Shown in pieces: positions 1-5,205 of a DNA stretch of 5,581 nucleotides (the first letter of the stretch is position 1; each line of letters starts with the position of its first letter). A program made the position numbers and the translations under genes. Location: NCBI GenBank assembly GCA_039934475.1, contig JBDTMC010000502.1, positions 1 to 5,581 on the forward strand, in the 5' to 3' direction. The notes under the pieces are model-generated. The model ran no database searches. It was not told the origin of the DNA and was given only the letters and a program-made list of their open reading frames with translations. Source of the DNA: JBDTMC01 sp039934475 (GTDB lineage: Bacteria > Acidobacteriota > Terriglobia > Bryobacterales > Bryobacteraceae).

Positions 1-941
1 TCGTGGTGCCCGACAACCTGAAGTCCGGCGTCACTAAGCCCTGCCGCTATGAGCCCGGCGTCAACATTACTTATGAGGAGATGGCGCAGCACTACGGCGT
101 GGCGGTGGTGCCGGCGCGGGTGGGCAAACCGCGCGACAAGGCTAAGGTCGAATCTGGCGTTCTTGTGGTGGAGCGTTGGATTGTGGCGGCGCTGAGAAAG
201 CGGACATTCTTCTCGCTCGGCGAAGTCAACTCGGCTATCGCGGAGCTTTTGCAACGGCTCAATAACCGGCCGTTCCGTAAACGGGAAGGGACGCGGCGCA
301 GTCTGTTTGAAAGCCTGGACCGACCGGCGTTGAAGCCGCTGCCGGTGGAGCGCTACCAGTACGGCGAGTGGAAGACCGCCCGCGTCAACATCGACTACCA
401 CGTGGAAGTCGACAAGCACTGGTACAGCGTGCCCTATCAGCTCACCCAGCAGGAGGTAGAGATCCGCATCACGGCTTCGACGGTGGAGATCTTTCATCGG
501 GGCAACCGCGTGGCCTCGCATGCCCGCTCGCAAGCCGCCTACAAACACTCCACCGTTCACGAGCACCGTCCGAAAGCACACCAGCGGCACCACGAGTGGC
601 CGCCCTCGCGTGTCATCGAGTGGTGCGGCAAAATAGGACCGTCCACGGCCAAAGTGGTGGAACACATTCTGGCCGCCAACCGTCATCCGGAGCAGGGTTA
701 CCGCTCGTGTCTGGGCGTGAAGCGACTGGGCGATACCTATCCCCACAAGCGTGTGGAAGCCGCCGCCAGCCGAGCCATCGCCCTCAACGTCTGCACTTAC
801 AAAAGTCTGAAGTCGATTCTTGAAAACAACCTCGACGGCCAGGAGCCGGAAAGCCCTTCCGAGTCCCAGCCGCCGCTCGAACACCCCAACCTGCGCGGAT
901 CCGGCTATTACGACACAACCGAGCCGCCTCCACTGCTGTGA
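1..941 (+). CDS. istA: IS21-family transposase IstA, C-terminal part (5' end outside window)
   Basis: IstA is the DDE transposase that cuts and joins the element ends, working with the IstB ATPase. About 313 codons are visible; the full protein is usually 400-550 residues, so the helix-turn-helix DNA-binding region and first catalytic Asp are missing. Counting from the codon at position 3, the second catalytic Asp is D4 (in VPDN, bases 12-14) and the catalytic Glu is E50 (in GKPRDKAKVE, bases 150-152). Their 45-residue gap matches the family. Residues about 126-175 form the beta-barrel-like segment seen after the core in IstA and Mu-type transposases (HWYSVPYQL). The C-terminal tail is rich in Pro, Ser and Glu. 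The GTG at position 3 is only the first possible start in view, not the true start; the frame continues off the left edge. The stop lies 24 bases before istB. Confidence 0.95.
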   Translation, partial: VVPDNLKSGVTKPCRYEPGVNITYEEMAQHYGVAVVPARVGKPRDKAKVESGVLVVERWIVAALRKRTFFSLGEVNSAIAELLQRLNNRPFRKREGTRRSLFESLDRPALKPLPVERYQYGEWKTARVNIDYHVEVDKHWYSVPYQLTQQEVEIRITASTVEIFHRGNRVASHARSQAAYKHSTVHEHRPKAHQRHHEWPPSRVIEWCGKIGPSTAKVVEHILAANRHPEQGYRSCLGVKRLGDTYPHKRVEAAASRAIALNVCTYKSLKSILENNLDGQEPESPSESQPPLEHPNLRGSGYYDTTEPPPLL

Positions 942-965
942 CTCACTTACTAACTAAGGAGACCT

Positions 966-1721
966 ATGCTGACACAACCCATCCACGACAAGCTTCACAC
1001 CCTGCGACTGCGCGGTATGGCTGAGGCCTTTCGCGAGCAACAGGAGAGCACCGATCTGCAGCGACTCAGTTTTGAAGAGCGTCTGGGACTGCTGATCGAC
1101 CGCCAATGGAATTGGCGGACCAACCGCGCCCTGGAGCGCCGCCTGCGCAATGCGCGACTCCAGGGACCAGCCACGATCGAAGATATCGATTACCGCACCT
1201 CACGCGGACTCGACCGTCAGCAAGTGCGCTCGCTGACTCAGGAATCGGCCTGGGTCAAGGAGCATCAGAATCTGTTTCTGATCGGTCCCACAGGCATCGG
1301 TAAGACATGGTTGGCGCGTGCCTTCGCACAGAAGGCCTGCCGCGATGGCTACACGGCGTTGTTTGTGAAGGCGGCCGAACTGGCCCGCCAACTGGCCGCG
1401 GCCCGCGCCGACGGCAGCCATTCCCGGCAACTGCATCAACTGGGCCGACTCGATTTGCTGGTAGTCGACGACTTCTGCATGGCACCGATGACCGACGGTG
1501 AACGCCGGGACTTTCTGGAGATCTGCGACACACGCTATCAGACGCGCTCCACGCTGCTCACCAGCCAACTGCCGGTGACCAACTGGCACACTCAGGTCGG
1601 CGACCCGACGCTGGCCGACTCGATCCTCGACCGGCTGGTGCACAACGCCCACCGCATCGAACTAAAGGGAGAGTCCATGCGCCGCAAGCGCGGCCACGGG
1701 GCCTCAAAGGAGAAATCGTGA
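966..1721 (+). CDS. istB: IS21-family helper ATPase IstB
   Basis: IstB is the AAA+ ATPase, related to DnaC, that oligomerises on DNA and helps IstA select and strand-transfer into the target. All 251 residues are present, the normal length. The N-terminal helical region (about 1-95) contains the family pattern LRLRGMAEAF and LSFEERLGLLIDRQW. Walker A is GPTGIGKT (107-114), Walker B is LDLLVVDD (162-169), a sensor-1-like TLLTSQ is at 196-201, and the typical C-terminal DRLVHNAHRIELKGESMR is at 222-239. The ATG at 966 is preceded by AAGGAG at 956-961 with a good spacing, which fixes the start. It lies 24 bases after the istA stop in the same operon. No damaged motif is visible. Confidence 0.97.
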   Translation: MLTQPIHDKLHTLRLRGMAEAFREQQESTDLQRLSFEERLGLLIDRQWNWRTNRALERRLRNARLQGPATIEDIDYRTSRGLDRQQVRSLTQESAWVKEHQNLFLIGPTGIGKTWLARAFAQKACRDGYTALFVKAAELARQLAAARADGSHSRQLHQLGRLDLLVVDDFCMAPMTDGERRDFLEICDTRYQTRSTLLTSQLPVTNWHTQVGDPTLADSILDRLVHNAHRIELKGESMRRKRGHGASKEKS

Positions 1722-1753
1722 GTCACTGCCGCCGCGCAGGTTTCGACAGTGTT

Positions 1754-1810
1754 GAGCGGGGCAAGGGGGCTCAAGCGCCGCCCCCTCGCCCCACACCCCA
1801 CTCCCCGCTC
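1754..1810. repeat. GC-rich nested foldback downstream of istB
   Basis: GAGCGGGG at 1754-1761 is the exact reverse complement of CCCCGCTC at 1803-1810. Inside it, GGGGGC at 1765-1770 pairs with GCCCCC at 1780-1785. The stem lies 32 bases after the istB stop and could end or attenuate the istAB transcript, but no T-run follows it (the next bases are AGACGCG), so it is not a classic intrinsic terminator. It could equally be a structural part of the IS end. Confidence 0.5.
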
Positions 1811-1883
1811 AGACGCGAAAAAGATTGACGGATGCCGATCACTCCCGCATCATGAAACAAGCCAGCGTCGCTTCGCTCCGATG

Positions 1884-1954
1884 GTGATCGTCATCGTCCC
1901 GGAATGGTGATCGCCATCATACCGGAATCGTGATCGGCTTCGCCGGAATACGCA
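1884..1954 (+). repeat. IS21 right-end transposase-binding repeats (three tandem units)
   Basis: GTGATCG occurs at 1884, 1907 and 1930, exactly 23 bp apart, each followed by CCGGAA at 1899, 1922 and 1943. Units 1 and 2 agree at 19 of 23 positions; the terminal unit is 2 bp shorter between the two motifs and ends in TACGCA. IS21 elements carry several internal copies of their terminal sequence at each end as IstA binding sites, and this array fits that. A related copy in opposite orientation begins with CGATCAC at 1836-1842. Confidence 0.8.
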
Positions 1955-1999
1955 CGAAGCTGCTGAACCCGCGCGGCTTACGCTCGAAAAGCGCGGTCT

Positions 2000-2030
2000 C
2001 TGTTCAACATCCTTTTATGTTCCACTACAG
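2000..2030 (+). repeat. 31-bp direct repeat, copy 1
   Basis: This copy and the one at 2133-2163 align without gaps at 26 of 31 positions, and their last 17 bases (TTTATGTTCCACTACAG) are identical. Each begins CTGT and ends ACAG, so each is bounded by a short inverted pair. Copy 1 starts 46 bp beyond the inferred IS tip. The function is unknown; transposon-end remnants or recombinase binding sites would look like this. Confidence 0.75.
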
Positions 2031-2047
2031 GAACTCCCGCGTTGCCC

Positions 2048-2065
2048 CGTGCACAAACGTGCACA
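2048..2065. repeat. Paired GTGCAC palindromes
   Basis: CGTGCACA occurs twice, at 2048-2055 and 2058-2065, separated by two A residues. The 10-bp repeat distance puts the two palindromic hexamers on the same face of the helix. They lie between the two 31-bp repeats. The arrangement is typical of a protein-binding site, but no regulator or target gene can be assigned. Confidence 0.45.
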
Positions 2066-2132
2066 GATGGGCCAAATCCGAGCACGCCGGAAATAGTTAA
2101 AAGGAAAAGAGTAGGCCCGAAAATCGCGCCAA

Positions 2133-2163
2133 CTGTGCCACACTCCTTTATGTTCCACTACAG
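2133..2163 (+). repeat. 31-bp direct repeat, copy 2
   Basis: Second copy of the repeat at 2000-2030, in the same orientation, starting 133 bp later with 102 bp between them. The differences are confined to the first 14 positions and the final 17 are identical, so the right half is the conserved part. Confidence 0.75.
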
Positions 2164-2345
2164 AGATGTGGGGCCGAGGGCATCCACCCCACGCCAAACG
2201 AAGCCGTAAGAATCTGCAACTTTCTGAAACATGCCGCGCTCATCACCGGGCATTGAAAGATTATGGCAATCTTCTGGCGAAATTCACGAAAGAGGTGACG
2301 TGTCGCCCCCTCACCAGCCGCCATCGGCGGCTTCTTCGGAGCTTT

Positions 2346-2450
2346 CAGGTTATACGCGGTTACCGGTCGGTAACCTGTTGATTTGTTTGGGGCGTTATTT
2401 GCGGCGTTCCCGGTAACCTGCTAATTCCACATGGTTACTCCGTATAACCT
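2346..2450. repeat. GGTTAC/GTAACC palindrome cluster (operator- or recombination-site-like)
   Basis: AGGTTATACG at 2347-2356 is the exact reverse complement of CGTATAACCT at 2441-2450. Between them lies the palindrome GGTTACCG-GT-CGGTAACC (2358-2375, 8-bp arms), a second copy of CGGTAACCTG (2411-2420, repeating 2368-2377), and GGTTAC at 2433-2438. In all, six half-sites of the GGTTA type sit within 105 bp, starting 11 bp past the stop of the minus-strand secreted-protein gene. The 18-bp palindrome resembles a TetR-type operator, and the array could form large hairpins. No regulator is nearby, so the role is open: operator, recombinase site or foldback terminator. Confidence 0.6.
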
Positions 2451-2461
2451 CACGGGCGCGA

Positions 2462-3106
2462 CTATCTGACCTCTTCGATCCTCATGCCTTCCGGTTTGGC
2501 GAAGAGTTTGGGGTCGAACGGGAGTTGCTCGTACATTTCAAACCAAAACATCTCGCGAATATTGTCGTTCTGCCGGGCAACTGCCCAAGGCCGTTCTGGA
2601 TCGTCAGTCGTGAAAAGGAACAGTTGCGAATCGCCGACTTTAACAGTGTAGACAGTAGTCGGCTTGTCGCGAAGAACGGGTCCCTGCTTCGAGGTAGCCC
2701 CTTTCCCTTTGAAGTAACTGAGCTCTTGTCCGAACTCCAGATCGAGCAACGGATTCTTCATGTCGGAGGCTGACTTCGCCTGCCCGCCGTGGAATATCGG
2801 CAGGTGGCAGTTGAATGTCGGGCCAGGATCGACGAAGTGTCGGGCTGTCTTTGTGAGCAAATTCAACATCCAGACGTCCGGCTCATTGACGATCATCAGC
2901 CCGTGTAGACCCTGCTTGATATCCGGGGATTCCTCTGTCCGGCAGTAGCCATTCCCGGCTCGGTACATGGTCTTGGGCTTCGCCGCAAAACTCATTTCCG
3001 GGATCTCTGGACTTTGCAGGCGCACGGTTAACTTTGTCATCATCTCCCGTGGACCTTGGCCCAGCACAATCGAAACCAGCACACACATTAGCAATAGCGC
3101 TCTCAT
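2462..3106 (-). CDS. Secreted protein of unknown function, LolA-like C-terminal pattern
   Basis: The protein has 214 residues. It starts with a clear signal peptide (MRALLLMCVLVSIVLGQGP): one early Arg, a hydrophobic run at about 3-15, and a likely cut near residue 16-18. No cysteine sits at the cut site, so it is not an obvious lipoprotein. The mature part alternates short beta-like segments (DVWMLNLLTKTARHFVDPG, then VYTVKVGDSQLFLFTTDD) and ends YEQLPFDPKLFAKPEGMRI, a pattern I associate with LolA-fold and DUF4412-type proteins; that assignment is inference. C55 and C100 could form a disulfide. The frame is open further upstream to 3526, but the ATG at 3106 is chosen because it gives the signal peptide and avoids the preceding gene. 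The only ribosome site is a weak GGTGG about 6 bases before it. It lies 44 bases after the membrane-protein gene, probably in the same transcript, in the zone where toxin immunity genes often sit. Confidence 0.75.
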   Translation of the reverse strand: MRALLLMCVLVSIVLGQGPREMMTKLTVRLQSPEIPEMSFAAKPKTMYRAGNGYCRTEESPDIKQGLHGLMIVNEPDVWMLNLLTKTARHFVDPGPTFNCHLPIFHGGQAKSASDMKNPLLDLEFGQELSYFKGKGATSKQGPVLRDKPTTVYTVKVGDSQLFLFTTDDPERPWAVARQNDNIREMFWFEMYEQLPFDPKLFAKPEGMRIEEVR

Positions 3107-3150
3107 GCTTAACCACCACGTGCCTGTCCGAGGAGTGAACTTCCAGGGGC

Positions 3151-3492
3151 CTAGAACAATCCCTTGAAAAACACCACGCGGATAACGATAAGTCCAAACA
3201 CTAGGATCGAGCCCCCTATCGTTACCACAATGCTGAGCAGGAATCGTCTCAGAAAGCTGCCACGATTTGCGAGTATCGATGCCGCCCCGACATTGGCCAA
3301 CATCGCCAGCGCCATCCAGCCTGCGGCAGCGAACCGAGCCTGAATGTAATCTCCTACGGCTTTCGGCCCCGTTGTCAGGGCGTAAACGGCGACGCCGAGG
3401 TACAGCGCAAAGGACGCGATGAGGAAGCTGACAACCAATACGGCAAGTCGTATCCGATTGTGCCCCTGGACATAGCTCCCAATGTGGACCAC
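3151..3492 (-). CDS. Small integral membrane protein, three predicted helices; candidate immunity protein
   Basis: The 113 residues contain three hydrophobic stretches long enough to cross the membrane: about 15-39, 55-76 and 84-109. A basic FLRRF precedes the third, and the protein ends KGLF right after it. The start is a GTG at 3492, well supported by AAAGGAG six bases upstream, one of the strongest ribosome sites in the window. It begins 53 bases after the stop of the Rhs tail gene and ends 44 bases before the secreted-protein gene, all in one direction. I do not recognise a family. A small membrane protein directly behind an Rhs toxin tip is the usual place for a cognate immunity protein, so that role is a reasonable guess from position alone; nothing in the sequence proves it. 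Confidence 0.75.
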   Translation of the reverse strand: MVHIGSYVQGHNRIRLAVLVVSFLIASFALYLGVAVYALTTGPKAVGDYIQARFAAAGWMALAMLANVGAASILANRGSFLRRFLLSIVVTIGGSILVFGLIVIRVVFFKGLF

Positions 3493-3545
3493 CTTCCGCT
3501 CCTTTACACTCGGCCTTCGATCTCATCCTCCGTGCCGCACGATGG

Positions 3546-4418
3546 TCACTGGCAGACCTGCTTGTCGTTCTCGTCGGTAAAACAGATTTCTGACGTCACC
3601 TTCGTCTTCTGCGGTTGCTGTCCCTGCTGCTGCACAAGCCCCCATACGAAATCGAATGTGTTCATTCCGTATCGCGGATTCCCGAAATCTATGCCGTGCG
3701 TTGACTGAACCTGTGGAGCGGCGCTGCCACGCGATGTGGTTTGTCTAGGCTGCTGGGCCTGTTTCGACCACCGGAGGTAAACATCAGACCATAACGCGGT
3801 TGGCCTGATGCTGTTCGTGTTGAGGCCCAGAATTTTTTGCAAGACATCTCTACAGACGGTTGTACAGTTTGTACCGTAAACATTGTAAGCAGGTTGCGCA
3901 GCATTGGTGCTGTTGATCGCAGTGATCGCCTTCTGGGTCTCTTCTGGATTTGTTTGAATCGTCAGGCTAGTGTAATCACTCCTGATCTCATCAGCGCTGG
4001 TCATGTGGGATGCGTAGTTCGTGTTTCCAGGCACATCTCCGCCCAGAGCCATTCGGGTCTGGCTTGCGCCGTTCGCGGGACCAAAATCCATAATCGCCGA
4101 CTGGCCGTTCGCTTGGTTATAGGCCGCCATCCAAAAATGTCCGGCAGTCCCCATCTCGGTGTAGAAGACGGTTATATCTCGGCCGTCCGGGTCCGTGTAC
4201 TTCAGCGGATTGTTCCCGCCGTAGATGTACTTATTCAGCGTGTTCGACGGATTGAGGATGCGCTCGTCAGTCAGATTGATCGCGTCGGGGCTAGTCCATC
4301 TGCCCTGCGCCGAGCTTATGTATCTGGCCCCGAAGTAATCGAGGCCCGTTTCAGGGTCACTTTCGTTGAGCGAGCGAACCGTAAGCCCAACTACCTGCCA
4401 ACGGACCGGCGTACCTTG
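3546..4418 (-). CDS. Rhs core fragment with C-terminal toxin-like domain (5'-truncated)
   Basis: An open frame of 290 codons follows an in-frame TGA at 4419-4421. Residues about 19-33 read NESDPETGLDYFGARY, the Rhs repeat-associated core signature, followed by GRWTSPD (39-45), NKYIYGGNNPLKYTDPDG (62-79) and the change to variable sequence at RDITVFY. In full-length Rhs proteins this core closes the YD-repeat shell and the part after it is the toxin. The tip (about 80-290) shows AGHFWMAAYN with H94, then YGTNCTTVCRDVL with N184-C185 and C189. The His-before-Cys order resembles circularly permuted papain-like or NlpC/P60-like folds, so a peptidase or amidase toxin is a plausible inference. C279 and C289 may pair. 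No ATG, GTG or TTG lies in the core part. The first ATG is at 4154 (residue 89, just before the tip) and lacks a ribosome site. The thousand or more residues of a normal Rhs protein are missing, so this is an orphan tip or pseudogene. Confidence 0.8.
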   Translation of the reverse strand, partial: QGTPVRWQVVGLTVRSLNESDPETGLDYFGARYISSAQGRWTSPDAINLTDERILNPSNTLNKYIYGGNNPLKYTDPDGRDITVFYTEMGTAGHFWMAAYNQANGQSAIMDFGPANGASQTRMALGGDVPGNTNYASHMTSADEIRSDYTSLTIQTNPEETQKAITAINSTNAAQPAYNVYGTNCTTVCRDVLQKILGLNTNSIRPTALWSDVYLRWSKQAQQPRQTTSRGSAAPQVQSTHGIDFGNPRYGMNTFDFVWGLVQQQGQQPQKTKVTSEICFTDENDKQVCQ

Positions 4419-4462
4419 TCACGGGTCTCGTTATAACCATATCGCCAGTTTTCTCCGATCAC
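4394..4462 (-). pseudogene. Possible out-of-frame Rhs YD-repeat remnant
   Basis: Directly after the brnA stop codon, the brnA frame reads on for 23 codons as a GTG-led stretch containing ENWRYGYNETRD, then stops at 4391-4393. The W-x-Y-x-Y spacing resembles the YD-repeat strands that precede the Rhs core. It overlaps the 5' end of the Rhs core frame by 25 bases in another frame. If real, it shows that the Rhs gene was cut here and also frameshifted. The stretch is very short and the likeness could be chance. Confidence 0.3.
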
Positions 4463-4756
4463 TCATTCCCCCCGCCGGAGCGCTTCGTGTAAAAGCGATT
4501 TGAGGAAGGTCTGGTATGGCAATCCTTTAGTTGAGGCTTGCTCGCGAGCCAGCGCAAGATCTTCTTCCAGCATCCGAAGCGAGATCACTTTGGTAGTGCC
4601 GGCAACCCGTGTGCGTAGAGCGCTCCGATCCATTCGCTTCAATTGCCCCTTCTTTGCGGCATCCGCAAAGTCCTTGTCGAGTTCCTTTCGATTTCGGTCC
4701 CACCACAAAGCCTCTTGCTGCTCATTCTCAAACTTAGGTATCCTACGTCTCGGCAT
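4463..4756 (-). CDS. brnA: BrnA-type ribbon-helix-helix antitoxin
   Basis: BrnA neutralises the BrnT ribonuclease toxin by direct binding and, in studied members, represses the shared promoter as part of the complex. The 97 residues show the family layout. The N-terminal part has PKFENEQQEALWWDRN, equivalent to the usual PKF...E.EFWD opening. The C-terminal half holds a ribbon-helix-helix: the strand TKVISLRM (about 54-61), a helix LEEDLALAREQAST, then KGLPYQTFLKSLLHEALRR, whose G-x-PYQT turn is characteristic. The linker (QLKRMDRSALRTRV) is basic. The ATG at 4756 follows the brnT stop by one base and has AAGGGG seven bases upstream, so the two genes are translationally coupled, with toxin first as usual for this family. 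Length and motifs are complete. The stop abuts the truncated Rhs sequence. Confidence 0.85.
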   Translation of the reverse strand: MPRRRIPKFENEQQEALWWDRNRKELDKDFADAAKKGQLKRMDRSALRTRVAGTTKVISLRMLEEDLALAREQASTKGLPYQTFLKSLLHEALRRGE

Positions 4757-4757
4757 T

Positions 4758-5027
4758 CTAGTTCCCCTTCAACAACTCCTCAAACACTCGGCGCAATGCA
4801 CTGCTGGCCGCGTACGCTGTTACGGCTCGGATCCGGAAGTTTCGATTCGTCCAAACAATGACGAGCAGGCGGCCACCATCTGTCAAGCCCACTGATTTAT
4901 ACCGATCCTCGCCGTCTTCGGTTTGGTAATCCAACTCGAACGGCCCGTTGTTGAGGACCTGCTGGAATTCCAATGGCGTAATCCGATGACGCCGAAGGTG
5001 ACGGATGTTGGCTTCATCCCAGTCCAA
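4758..5027 (-). CDS. brnT: BrnT-family type II ribonuclease toxin
   Basis: BrnT (DUF497) is a RelE-fold ribonuclease that slows translation when freed from BrnA. The 89-residue product begins LDWDEANIRHLRRHRI, the family's conserved WDxxK/N...H opening, continues PLEFQQVLNN, then DGEDRYKSVGLTDGGRLLVIVWTNRN and FRIRAVTAYAASSALRRVFEE. Many members read (S/A)R-x-A where this one reads AY-AAS, a possible loss of a conserved Arg. The frame is open to 5408, but that extension has no family likeness. Candidate starts are TTG at 5027, with GAGG five bases upstream, and GTG at 5048, which would add seven residues. TTG is preferred because the promoter upstream puts the transcription start at or near the GTG, which has no usable ribosome site. 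The stop is one base before brnA. The fold assignment is firm; the start is not. Confidence 0.85.
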   Translation of the reverse strand: MDWDEANIRHLRRHRITPLEFQQVLNNGPFELDYQTEDGEDRYKSVGLTDGGRLLVIVWTNRNFRIRAVTAYAASSALRRVFEELLKGN

Positions 5028-5054
5028 CTCAGCCTCGCGGTCCGCCACACCTCT

Positions 5055-5083
5055 ACTGTACGTTGGCGTATATACGGTGTCAA
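5055..5083 (-). promoter_or_regulatory. brnTA promoter with operator-like palindrome in the spacer
   Basis: On the minus strand a perfect -35 TTGACA (5083-5078) is followed after exactly 17 bases by TACAGT (5060-5055), a 4/6 match to the -10 consensus. The spacer contains the perfect 10-bp palindrome CGTATATACG (5067-5076). Transcription would begin near 5048, about 20 bases before the preferred brnT start. Ribbon-helix-helix antitoxins commonly repress by binding palindromes overlapping such promoters, so this is the likely BrnA or BrnTA operator (inference). Confidence 0.6.
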
Positions 5084-5205
5084 TACTGGCGTGTTCAGGG
5101 TGGGGCGTTCCACGGAATCGGCTCGGTAGCGCTGCATCCCTCCCATTCACAGCTCTGGGGGTTACGAGACGCTTACACCAGCCCAATGAGGCCTGAACTC
5201 TCCAG

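Larger units (their letters stand above)
1..1954 (+). mobile_element. IS21-family insertion sequence, right-hand portion
   Basis: The segment contains the 3' part of istA, complete istB, and a terminal array of short repeats, which is the standard right half of an IS21-family element. The right tip is placed at about 1954, just after the last repeat unit, because that unit ends CCGGAATACGCA. Read inward this gives TGCG..., in keeping with the TG-type ends of the family. The left tip, the start of istA and the first catalytic Asp of the transposase are outside the window, so a target-site duplication cannot be tested. Both visible reading frames are undamaged, so nothing here shows that the copy is inactive. 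The exact last base is an inference. Confidence 0.85.
1955..2461. other. Gene-free interval with clustered short repeats
   Basis: No convincing coding region, tRNA or RNA gene was found in these 507 bases. Short open frames exist on both strands, but none has a ribosome binding site and a recognisable protein, and they overlap one another. The interval does hold a 31-bp direct repeat pair (2000-2030, 2133-2163), a double GTGCAC palindrome (2048-2065), a 7-bp stem with a three-base loop (AGCCGCC at 2316-2322, GGCGGCT at 2326-2332) and a GGTTAC palindrome cluster (2346-2450). It separates the IS from the 3' end of the minus-strand gene block. The density of repeats suggests debris of mobile-element ends or recombination sites. 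Confidence 0.6.

Noticed and set aside
1200..1652. 150-residue antisense frame within istB
   Set aside because: It lies wholly opposite the conserved istB ATPase sequence and has no motif of its own; it is a by-product of GC-rich codon use.
2316..2339. Intrinsic terminator at the AGCCGCC/GGCGGCT hairpin
   Set aside because: The 7-bp stem is real, but it is followed only by TCTTCGG on the + strand and by no T-run on the minus strand. No + strand gene precedes it.
2166..2416. Two overlapping + strand frames in the gene-free interval (71 and 61 residues)
   Set aside because: No ribosome site, no recognisable motif and an Arg/Ser-rich shadow-like composition; the frames run through the palindrome cluster.
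2346..2450. Integron attC site
   Set aside because: The length and the position behind a gene 3' end fit, but the ends do not match the RYYYAAC/GTTRRRY consensus (GTTATAC, GTATAAC), and their order is wrong for attC. No integrase is in the window.
1811..2461. CRISPR array or tRNA
   Set aside because: The 23-bp units are adjacent repeats without unique spacers and fit IS21 end sites. No cloverleaf with a GTTCRA T-arm could be drawn in the interval.
2462..3526. Longer 354-residue form of the secreted protein reading frame
   Set aside because: The first 140 residues overlap the well-supported membrane-protein gene in another frame and have an Arg/Cys-rich, shadow-like composition. The signal peptide begins at the ATG at 3106.
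3837..4436. 199-residue + strand frame opposite the Rhs tail
   Set aside because: The opposite strand encodes recognisable Rhs core sequence, and this frame shows no domain or ribosome site.
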